Assembly (NCBI GenBank): GCA_021464415.1
Contig: JAKCWG010000317.1
Location: forward strand, 1-64,000
DNA length: 64,000 bases
Source of the DNA: Lonicera japonica
Lineage: Eukaryota; Streptophyta; Magnoliopsida; Dipsacales; Caprifoliaceae
Reading direction: 5' to 3'
Made by a program: the position numbers and the translations under genes. Position 1 is the first letter of the stretch; every line of letters begins with the position of its first letter. The notes beneath the pieces were generated by a model. The model saw nothing but the letters and a program-made list of their open reading frames with translations. It was not told the DNA's origin and made no database searches. Positions 11,701-23,700 of this stretch are shown here, one piece after another.

Positions 11701-14700
11701 ATATTGAAAATAAATAACCAATACAAGCATAGGGGGGCTAATGGTTTATGTTGAAGAGTATGATATACATTGTTGGCCCACTACTTAACAGCTTAAGCTT
11801 TTGGGTGAGATGGTTACTAACATGGTATCAGAGCTCAGGTTCTGCAAGGTCTCGGATTCGAATCCTCCCACTTGCATTTGTTTCCCCCTTTGTGTTTGTG
11901 CACGAAATGCACATTTAGTTTGGCTGGTTTGGCCTTTGGTTTCGTTTGTCTATCCACGTGCGAGTGGCTCGCACGTGAGGGGGAGTGTTGAAGAGTATGA
12001 TATACATTGTTGGCCCACTACTTAACAGCTTAAGCTTTTGGGTGAGATGGTTACTAACAGTTTACAAGTAGTCTACCAAAAGCCCCATAGAAAGAAATGG
12101 AAAACACACAATAACCAAGCATTAACTAAACATCAAGCTGGAAAATAAACAGAAAAAGGACAAGCAACTACACACCCTATTTCACAAGTTCTTTGAAAAG
12201 GAATGCTACATTCTGGTCGGTACTTTATATATACATTGCCATTGCGTTCAGCTAGCGTGGTTTTTGTGACTTAAATCGAGTAGCTCAAACTTTTACTTTT
12301 AGGTCTTGGTTCGAGGTGGAATAAATTTTCACAAACATGGAAAAAGGTGAAATAATTTCATAATTTACTATGAGTAAGATTTTTATCAAAAAAGGAACAG
12401 ATAGTTGCAAGTTTTCATAGGTGAAAAAATTTCACCCCCAAACCAAACATATATTTTATGCCAGCACAAGTCTGAATTAACACAACTATGGTTTCCTAAA
12501 TGTGTACAACATTATTAACAACATTATTAACACATTATTTATTATGTAATTTAGGGGGTTTTAACTTTGACCCCCGTTTTTAATGCGAAATTAGACATAC
12601 CCCCTGGTTTTCATAATCGTTAGACTGCCCCTGCACATGGGGGGAATGTCAAAAAATTACATGAGAATTGGGGAAATGTCTAATTTTTCTAACATAATTT
12701 TTTAACTTAACCCCTTGTTTTTATGTAAAATTTTCACGACTCCCCAACATGCAGCGGCAGTCTAACGATTATGAAAACAGGGGTAAGTGTAATTTTGCAT
12801 CAAAAGCAGGCCACAGTAAAAAAAGCCCTTATTTTATTCAGTTTGAGTTGCTGCAATTCTGGTTCATAAAAATTGATCTTGAAATAACCTTTTGTAAATC
12901 CTTTATCGATTGCATCCCTGTAGTTCCCTTGCGCATAATAAGCAAAACCCAGACGACTGTATGCCTTGCTATAATTTGGATCAATTTCAATGGATTTCAG
13001 ACAGTCTCTAATTGCTTCCGTATATTTGGTAACTTGAGTATAAGCAGCTGCTCTGAAAAAATGTAAATCCAAGTAATAATGAATTGAAGATTCCAACAAG
13101 AAACTAGGATGTGAAAACTTGCTCCAACAGGGAAAAACTTAATAGATGCTTGTTGTATGAACTATCAGTAATAAAATAACTAAAATGACATAGGTCAAGC
13201 ATAAAATGCCAATTTAATTCAGAAATTTGTAAACAAGTTTACTAAACATCATCCAACCTGGTTATGTATTTTGTCCCAATTAAGCACAAAAAACTATTTA
13301 AATGTTCCAATTGACTCCGTCAATCAACTTTCGTCTAAACTAGTGATGAGACAACTTTCGTCTCCAAAAGCTGTGGATCTCATCTTCCTAAGAAGAACCA
13401 TATATATATATATATAATTTATCAGTTCCTCTTGTCACCCATCAATGGCTACCTAATTTTATTAGGAGACCCCATGAATTCATGTATATTCTCCCAATCA
13501 ATGATACGTCATGTGGTCAGCGGAGGTGGCACCAATGGTGAGGACATCTCTCCGCTCAAAACTTTTCTCTTTTTTCCTCTCTTTTTCCCTTTCTTGTTCT
13601 CTCGTTTCTTTCTCTTTCGTCTTTCAAGGTTGAATCATGAGTGCAACTGCATATATCTTCGGCAATGTATCATCTATTGCAGAACCAACAAAATGCACAG
13701 AAAAAAACAATTGCTTTTAAAAAGGTGCAAGTTTCCTAGAAACTTGAAGAAGCACAGATAGAACGATGCTGGACTTCTTGGACATTGATCCCAGGCCATG
13801 CGTGGTGTAACCATTCATAGTGAGTTTGTTTGAAATGTTAGATTATTTTAATTTCTTTTGTATGAGGCGATACATCTTTGGATAGATTCAGGTGGTTCTA
13901 CGAGGGGCAGGGGCACACACACGCGCACACACACACACACAGAGACCATAGGCTATAACAGAATGGGGAAACCGCAGGTTCATGCCAGTTCAGGCGGTTT
14001 TCTCGGTTCACATGTATTTTTGCACACCTTTAATGTATGTATGTGCACGCTCCAAACAATACTTTAGCAATGCATGCTGGAGGTCCTAATCAAAATCCCC
14101 ACTTCCCATTCAGAAAATTTCCAGCTTTATACACTTCAACATACGGTAATCTTGAATGTCATATCCCATATTGATATCCAATCACAGCTAAATAGCTAAT
14201 CACAGTAACATGATTTCTACTCCCTAGTATTTTTTAGAGGTAGTTTGTAATGTTTACTCATGAAGAAGACACAAATTTCTAAACTCCAGCTGATCAGTTC
14301 ATGTAGGCCCTCTTTTTAAAGACAGTTTAATTTTTGCACACGCAACATTGGGCAGTTTAAGTTGTTTAACCCTAGCTCTACATTCATGTATAATGAGACT
14401 GTTAAATGACTAATGATTGGAAATGCTGGTACCATGGTGATATTTGTCAAAAACTTTGAGCCAAAATAAAGCAAGGTAATATCAATACGTTTCATATTAC
14501 AAACATAAACTGAGTTTCATCGGTACTGCACCTGTTGCAATGGTAAACGGCATTATCTTCGCAAAGTGCTATAGCAAAAGTGTACAGCTCAATTGCATCA
14601 GAGTACAGCTTTGATTGCACAGCTTTGTTACCTACCAGAAGGGAAATATTGCAAGGTATTATTAGTTGTGCACTACCGGAAAGTCTACTTTTGACTATCA

Positions 14701-17700
14701 CAATAAAATTATCTGTCAACACTAATTGAGCATGAGATGCACATGAAATCACTGTTTTTTTAATTTATTTTTTAATTTTTAATTTTTTTGTGAGGGGTGG
14801 CAAAAGTAATGTGCAGAGCCATCCACCCCCAAAAAAAGAAAAAGGATGAAATCACAAAATGTACAAAACATAAGAAGATGCAAGCTAAATACAAAAACAT
14901 GTGTGGGTGAGCTATGAAGCACGGATTCTTCCGAAGAGTTGCTGAGTCCCATTGGTTGCAAATCGGGTGCAGGCGCAGCCCCAATTCGGTGCCAATTCGC
15001 ACCCAAGAAGAGTCGGAATTAGTTGGTTAATGTTAATATCCGATTTGGCAAGGATTCGTTTAGGGCTCAGGAGGGATTCGAAAAAAGTCCAATTTCCCTA
15101 ATTTTTTAATTTAAATTGACCTTTTTTGTTAAAAAAAAGAGTTTTAACTTTTAACAATATAAATAATACGACAAGAGCCCCACAAAATCTTTCACGTTAC
15201 TTTGAAATTTCAAAGCTTCTTACATACGACTCTAGCTTCCAGACCAAACACAATCCTTCCAAAGTCAAAACTCAGAAACGGCAAAGAGAAGCTCTCCAAA
15301 CACAATCGATTCTTACTTCAAGTTTCTTCTTCATCAAATTTCTTCTTACCACTATGACCCCTAGTTTTCTAGTCATCACTAAGAAACCCTAATTTTCTTG
15401 TCATCACTATGGAAAACCAAAATTTCTTGTCACACTCACCAATATGGAACCCTAAATTTCCTATTTCATTCTCAAACATGCAATCTAATCAATTGATGTA
15501 ATTTATATTATTATTTTATAAACCCCTGCCCTGCAGCCTCTTTTTATTTTTTGAAAATTCTCGAATCACCGCACCCAAGTCGAGTCGCACTCAAATCCCA
15601 CACCGACATCCATGCTTCATAGGTGGCGAGTGGTGACTAGTAATTGCTTGGCCCACTTCCGCTCCTATTTTTCATTTTATTAAATATTATTTTCTTTCCT
15701 GTCAAAAAACACATACAAAAAGAATGTCAATTAAGTACCTTGTGATTTGAAGGTCTCAGCCAGGTTTTTCCGGTCAAATGTTTGACATCCAGATTGCTGC
15801 ATTTCCTAATATCACAGATTTCATTGTCACCTTGTCAATAGGAAGACATGGAGGGATAGAAACAGCACAAGGTTGAAAGTAAAGATCGTCATACAACCAA
15901 CAAGAGTGCAGCATTGCTTGTTTAAGGTACAAAAAATAAAAACACAAGGAATAGCAAACCAGTACAGATCTATATTATGCATCTATGAGCCTCTCACACT
16001 TTCACCACAATTGCACAAATCTATCCATATTTACTCTCTTCACTCTCTTTTAGGGTGGCGCTATTGCCACACCCCAATATTCTCTGTAACACTCCTCTTC
16101 AAAAAATGCAATCTTTTACTAATGCCACACACCACCATTTTTTTTAATCCCCAATCATTAACAATTAATAATCATTAATTAATTACTCCTATCATTTAGA
16201 CTTAATCATTTATCATTAATCACTTACTTTTATTACCCCCATTTCATTTATGCCCAATGAATAACACCCAACAAAAGAAAAATTATCATCTAATAAAACA
16301 GAGCATCGTAAAAACCACATCTAATAAAACAGAGCATGGATTTTACTTTGTTCCATTTATAATTTTGAGCTTGGCAAAACAAGATTAGATAAAAGCCATG
16401 CTCTGTTTTATTATTAGATGGTTATTGGTGAACCGAGGATTTGGCAAAAACTTCTTGTTTATAATTTTCATCTAATCACAAAGAATGAAGATCACAGGAT
16501 TATTTTTCTTCCTTTCATGATTCAATGGTTTTTGCCGTGCCCTGTTTTATTAGATGAAAGCCATGCTCTGTTTTCGGCAAGAACGGACACTCCGACTCGT
16601 TGATTGAGGTGTTTTCGATTGTACTCGGTCCTACGCAATCGAGTAACAATGGAACTCCTCGGTTCTTTGCGCCTAACACGCCTTCTTGGGATGAAGATTT
16701 GCTCGGTTGGGAAGGGCCGAAATATATTGATCCACTCGGTTTTATGAAGCCGAGTATTTATCTTGGCCAACCTCAGTTAATAGGAATCTAGCCTATTCGG
16801 TCACATTCGATTGCGTTTCACCGAGCAAAAGTCAGAGATTCGGTGGATAAGAGCCGAGGAAAATAGAAAAGGGAAAAGAAAAAAAAATGGACTTGGCTCA
16901 TTAAAACCGTGTCCTTTACTTCAACTCGGTTATGTTCGGCCGAAGGAAACTTCATACGAGTTCCTCCCATCTCTCTATGTTTCGATGGTTGTTTGTTTGG
17001 TTGGTGGAACAATGATCTGAGTTTTTGTGAAGAAAGAGATAAGATGGGTGTGCAATAGTGGAAAAAAGGGTTTGGAAAGGATGGGGAAGAAGAAAGGAGG
17101 AAGAAGAAGAGAGGAAAGGTTTTTTGATTTGTTAATTTCTTCTTCTAGGATTAATTATGGGAGGTTATTATTAATATTATATTAGTGATTATTATTATTA
17201 ATATTACTAATTAACACTATTTAAAAGTGGGTGGCTATTGGGGGTGGAAGGAGAAAAGCATGGTACTTGAGGAGTGTTATAGAGAAAGAGAGTGTTAGAG
17301 AGAAATTTGGGGTGTGGCAATAGCGCCACCCCTCTTTTAAGTATCAGTCCAATTTTGATGGTACTTTTTCCTTTTTTTCTTTGGATAAGAAACGAACATT
17401 TCATAAATAAGAAATTCAAGGAGTTAAATTTGAAGGAGGACAAGATGCTTGCCAAGGGAGTGGGTGGATGGGTTGGCCTTCTATCAAATCCACACCCCTC
17501 CTCGGCAAGCAACAGTGTTCTAAAAATCCCAACTTAGAACCACCTAGGCCTCGCAAAGATGCTAGGTGCTAGCCTGCCACCTCCCTAGTCTAGGTAGCCA
17601 CCTAGGCTGGCAAGGTGGTGACCATGCATAATCAGTGGGGGTTTTCGCTTCATTTTGTTTTGAAATTTATTTTTGTCAAGATTTGAATGACCAGGAATGT

Positions 17701-20700
17701 TTGCATGGTTAAGAACTCTTATACCCTTTCAAGAAGTAAAGGTTGATTTCTTACAGTATTTTATTTTTTAAATAAATAAAAAAACCGCCAAGCACCGCAA
17801 GGTGCTACGTGGCTGCCCTAGGTCCTCCTAGCGTCATTTAGAATATTGGCAAGTATAAAGCGACCCCCAATTCCTTGAAGACTTGTTCCACAAAAGTTAA
17901 GGCACAGGGATAGAGCAGACAATATAAATTTGATTCAGATTTTCCTAAATAGTCTTGCATGAGAAAACACAATTAAGGAGAAAAACACATAAAGGGTCTT
18001 CCCTTCCGCATTACGACATAGGTATTTAGCTTGTAATGAGCTACAAGCCAGCTAAAGCTCTTAGTTTTAGGGGAGCACTAAGGATGCATTTGATAAACAA
18101 TCCGCTTCATGTCCCATTAACTACCCACCACCCCCATATCTATAGAAGCCCACAGCATAGTTTTCAGGGGCGCAAGGCACCAAGGTCTCCTGAGGCCTAG
18201 GCGCAAAGTGTAGGCACGCGCCTTATCGAAGTAAGGTACACCACATACAAAAAATTGAAATATATATATATATCTAATCATAATTTACACCAATCGCTCA
18301 ATTTCATATCATCTACAACAAAAAAAATCACAAAATTTCTTATAAGAGTGTATATGCTATTGATAACTATATGCTATTTAGTCTAGACAAATATAATAAT
18401 TATATACTTAACTAATTCAATTCTGGTACTGTTTGGTACTATTTAATGTGTATATATGAACTTAGCATTAACTCATTTTATAAAAAATAGTTCCAAACTC
18501 TTATACAGGTATAAAAAATAAAGTAATAAAAAAACTCCATTAATTTCAATTCGCTTCATGCCGACCTAAAGGTTCATCGATCTCTCTCTCTTTCTCATTT
18601 TGTTTTTGGTCAAATTCTAGGGATTGTTGGTTTATTACGACTAAAGCTGAAGTCGGAAAAATAAAAAAATAAAAATAGAGATGGAGATGGAGATGGAGAA
18701 AAAAAATCTGCGCCCAACTTAGCAAAATCCCTCGACTCATGCTCAGCACCTAGTTGACAAAAGCGCTCGCCTTCTTGAACACACTGCACCTTGGATTAGG
18801 CAAGGTGCCTAAGTTGCGCTGCTGCAACGCACCTTGCCTGTAACAACTATGGCCCACAGAGAATGTTTCTCAAGGGGGAACTATACAACCACTGGGCAAG
18901 AAGAGCTTAATTTTTATTTTTTTTATCAGAAACAAAACGCTTTTATTAAAAACTAATTAAAGCGCTACAATATAGATTACATCTTTAGTGAACCAGTAGT
19001 CCACCAAAGCCCCTCAAGAAATATCAAAAGGCTACAAAATACCAAGCGTTACAAAAAACCAAACAACAATGAAAAGATGAAGCCATAAACAAGGCTACTA
19101 CAGGATAGCTGCGTTCCAATTCCCACAAAGAGCTTAATTCTTTTAACCAACTAACCAATTCCCCAAACATTGTATGTTTACAGGACTTTTGTTACAATCA
19201 ATAATAGTCAATCTACCCAGTCACCTTTCCCATAGTCTCTGTGGAAATACACTCGAGTATATATTAGTAGTATGTCAAAAACTCGAAGTCCTCTTTGTAT
19301 ATCTTTATACCCTTTTATACCCCAATTCACCACATTGAGGGTTTGTCTGGTCCAAGTTCTACGAAAGGAATTGGCATTTGAGATTCCTTCCAATATTTGG
19401 TTAAGACTGAAACTCTCCTCTCCTCATATTGAGAATAACTTGGAAATATATAACTAATATTAAAACATAAATCATTAAAATCAATTCCAATGTTATAATA
19501 TATTACTAAATATTACTTTATTATAACGTGAAAGTAAAATATTAGTTACTTGTTAAAAATAGGGATAGTTTTGTGGGGAAAAAGAGGAAAGGATTCCCAG
19601 GAATCCTATTAGTTTTCTCCCATTGAATATGGGCATGGATGAAGAGAATTCTCATTTCAAGGGGATCTTGGATTCATTTCCAAAACTACAAACAAATATT
19701 GGAATCTTGAATGAACGGGAATTTAGGATTCCAGGAACAATTCAAGAAACCAACCAAACAGAACCTGGAATATCAACAAATACATTTATTTCCTTTTTAT
19801 GTATGTGTTTGGGTTTTCTTAATCCCTTTTTTCCTTTTGTTGGGGTGAGGGTCCTGGGGCCTTCCGAGTTTTTAGAGAAAAAACACGCAGAATTTGTGCA
19901 AGGTGGTTGTTGTTGGGGGTGGGAGGGGGGAAGGGATGAGCAGGGCAGGGTCAAGATTGCAAAAGAGATTATAGCCTAGGGCCCTTAGATATAATCAGAA
20001 ACTCGTAAAGATCAATTTAACTCAAGACACGCAATACCTTCTAACCAAAAAGAATGGGGTAATGTGATTGGCCAAGACCCAAGATCAAATTGAGTTCAGA
20101 ATTTATTTACATATACAAGGGGCACTTGAATCACCAATTACCAATAATGATAAAGGCAGAAATGATTATGGTAACTAGCATTTATACTTTAGAGGACCAC
20201 TTGTCATTAATTAGTAACAAATTCATTAACCATGGCAACACTAAAGTAAAAAACTTATGAGTGCAAAACTGCAAATAAATCATACCCTCAGAGCCTTGTG
20301 AAATAAATGTGTTGCTCTATCCAATTGGACTTGGTCGTCATGCCCATCAGGCATAGTATTAAAGTAGCCAATTTTTTCAAGCGCACTAAATAATTGCCCA
20401 AACAGTTCGTCTTTAGATATCCCTGCCAATGACATGATGAACAAGAACATTCAGTTTGCACCAAAATATAAATATAAATTCAACATTTTTTTCATATAAA
20501 ACTAAATCTTACAAAGTTTTAATTTGATCAAAAGTTCAACACGATTTAAAGGTGCAAACTGAACAACGATCCATCGTTGAACCATTTTGGAGAAAAGGGT
20601 ACATCACTATCTAGTGGTGTAACTAAGATGTAAAAATAAGGATAGAAGTAAAGGTTATCTCTCTCTCTCTCTCTGAGAGTCTAGATGTGTCCATTAATAG

Positions 20701-23700
20701 AAATTTATTATCAATATCATTTGATTTGAGGAAAATAATGGCCAGCTCGAGCATTAATGGCTGGACCAAATATATAGCGAGCGTTCTAATTCTAACTCTA
20801 GTTTAATTTTTCTTTAATTTTTTTCTTGATAAGTAAATTTTATAATGTTATCTGTCATTTTTTAGTTTCTTTAGTTTGTTTAACATGATGAGCTCCCAGT
20901 AAGGAAAAAAAAAAGATATTTGAGGAACAAATCTCATGTTAATTTATGTTTTTAGAAAAAGGAGCAAAGCAACGCATATCTATCTATCTATTATATTAAG
21001 CATGAGTAAGAGTTGGCGGTTACATTTTGGTACACAGACGAAATTACCAAATTACATTTTATTGATTTGGAAAAATAACTACTTGCAATAAGATTCAAAC
21101 CTGAGACTTCAAGTATGAGTAAGGCATGTCTTAACCACTTGACCAAACACAATCACATATTTAAAATTGTTTAAGAAATGTACAGATAATATCAAATTAT
21201 CATAAGAAAATTGCATAGGCATAGAGTGGGCTACAAGTTCTTGTCTACTTAAAATATGGGGAATTTTTTTCTCGGGAAGGTTTTGCGGGGATGTGCTGGC
21301 TTTTTTCGAAAGAAGAAAGAGTATCAAAATAAAAAAATAAAAAATACTTGACAGTAGTTCAAAGAAAAAGGAGAAATGCATGTGCTTGATAAGAGATCAC
21401 TGTATACTTTAATCACCTATGATAATGTCAATAACATAACTAAACAAGCATGATATAAACCACCATCAAATCGATAACTAAAATACCGTGAAAAGACATA
21501 GTAGAGGCCCTACCTAAGGTGTGAACTTCTCTTGTCCAATCATCATCCTGATTGTAAGGGAAAAATGAAATAACATCAAAAACAATATACGTAGCACTGA
21601 CTTGTTATGTCATAGTACGTACAAAACAGAAAAGATATGCAATTTACAAAGAACCGGTAATAAAAAGTCAAATTTTTATTTTTGGCATTCTAATCACAAT
21701 CCAATTATATTAACCTAAACTCCAGACTACATAAAAGAAATCCCACAATGATGATTAAATGTTAAGAGCAGTTCCTTAGTCTCACATATACTGCAGCTAC
21801 ATAAACGATACATGAATTGAGACAATTATAATCTACACTAATGCAAAAGCAACAAACCACAAATAACATCTTAAAATGGAACTCTTTAGAAGTTTGAATG
21901 TATAAACCAAATATTTGGTTAATACATTAGCTATTCATTAGACATTGAATCAGAAAATGTCCATAATGAAGGTGAAGTAGACAGAAGGATTATACAAAGG
22001 CAGATGAACAAAGTACCACAGATTGTGATGCCTCAGCAACGTTAGCATCAGCGGCAGTCTGTGCTGAAGATGTACTAGGAGCATCTGCCGAAAATCCCTC
22101 ATGAGTAAGACCTGATTTTACTTCAGGTTGTTCATTTGCTTCACGAGAACTAAATATGTCAACTAATGAACCAGGTTTTGATTGACTATCATCAGCTGAT
22201 AATCGATTGATCTTAAAAACCTCTGTCAAACATTCCTTTGCTACCTCAAGACCTTCAAGATCAACACCTGGAGCGGGTTCAACTGCATCAAATAAGAAAC
22301 CGGTATTAACAATAATACTTAAAAATCAATGTCAGCTTCACAACAATTCTATCAAGAGGCTGTGAAGCACAAGGGCTCCTTACATTTCCATTTCAAAATA
22401 AGGACTCCTTCAAAGATGAACTAAACATGAGTGTCAACTGATGACAGTATGACAATAGAGGAGGAAGATAATCTAGACCATTGTCTCCTTTCTTGTTCAT
22501 CTTGGGAGCGGATGTTTTAAGTAGATTGGTAAAGCTAGCATGTGACAAAGCATTGATAGAGGGATTTGAGATTGGACGCAATAAGGTTAGAATATCACAT
22601 TTGCAATTCGCACATGATAGTATTTTCTTTGTGTCATGTAAGGATGATAGCATAGGTAACTTGGTGGGGGTAATAGAGTTATTCTCCTTTTTGTCTGGCT
22701 TGAAAATTAATATGGCTAAGAGCATCGTAGTGGTTGAATGTAGAGGCTGAGAGGCTGGATAGAATAGCTAATAAGTTAAGATGCGAGAGTGGATCATGGC
22801 CGCTAAACTATCTAGGAATGTCCTTAGGTGAAAATCCTAATAGTTTATCGTTTTGGAATCCGATTTTAGAAAAAGTGGTGAGAAGATTAGATGGGTGGCA
22901 CAAAGGTTGCCTTTCGAGAAGGGGTAGATTGGTGTTGATTCAATCAGTCTTGGGTAGGATCCCAACATACTTCCTGTCAATTTTTAAAATCCCTACCAAA
23001 GTGGCACTTTTGCTTGAAAAAATGATGAGAGATTTTTGTGGGAAGGTAAAGGAGAGGGTAAGGTAGACCACTTAGTTAATTGGGAGATGGTAACAAGGTC
23101 TAAAAAATTTGGGGGTCTAGGGGTGGGGAATTTAATTAAAAGGAATTTGGCTTTACTTGGTAAGCGGTTATGGCAGTTTCCATTACAACAAAATTCACTT
23201 TGGCACTCTATTATTGCAAGCAAGTATGGCTTTCATCCGAATGGGTGGGATGTGAATATTGATGTCAAAGCCACTCTACGTCCCCTTGGAAATCAATAGC
23301 GAAAGGATGGGATAAATTTGTGGAAAACACAAAGTTTGTGGTGTGAAAGGAGATAGAATCCGGTTTTGGGAAGATATTTGGGTGGGTAATTTTCCGTTAA
23401 AAGAGTTATTTCCTAGATTATATCAATTATCCAATAATCGCAATATGTTGATCCAATCAGTCGTTTCTTGGCACTCTCATTTCAATCATTCATGGGATTT
23501 AAAGTTTTCAAGGAATTTTAGGGATAGGGAATGTAATGATCTTAGTTCATTGTTGAACTCTATCGATAGTGTTCAACTCAACCGTAACTCTTCCGATAAG
23601 AGAGTATGGGTGGGCCATTGTTCGGGGGAATTCTCTTGCAAATCTTTCTTCAAAATCCTTCTGCAATCTCCTCAAGCTCCATTTTTTCCACAACTCAGTT

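Larger units (their letters stand above)
15806..20285 (-). other. Intron 4 of the TPR8-like gene
   Basis: A 4.5-kb intron holding DNA transposons at 16053-17334 and 18156-18851, a possible one at 17512-17852, and a reverse LINE tail at 18914-19128. The remainder (19,140-20,285) shows no recognisable feature; the ORF at 19623-19979 is unsupported. Confidence 0.7.

Noticed and set aside
15126..16178. Small plus-strand ORFs in introns 5 and 4
   Set aside because: Low complexity, inside or next to transposon sequence, no domain and no splice context.
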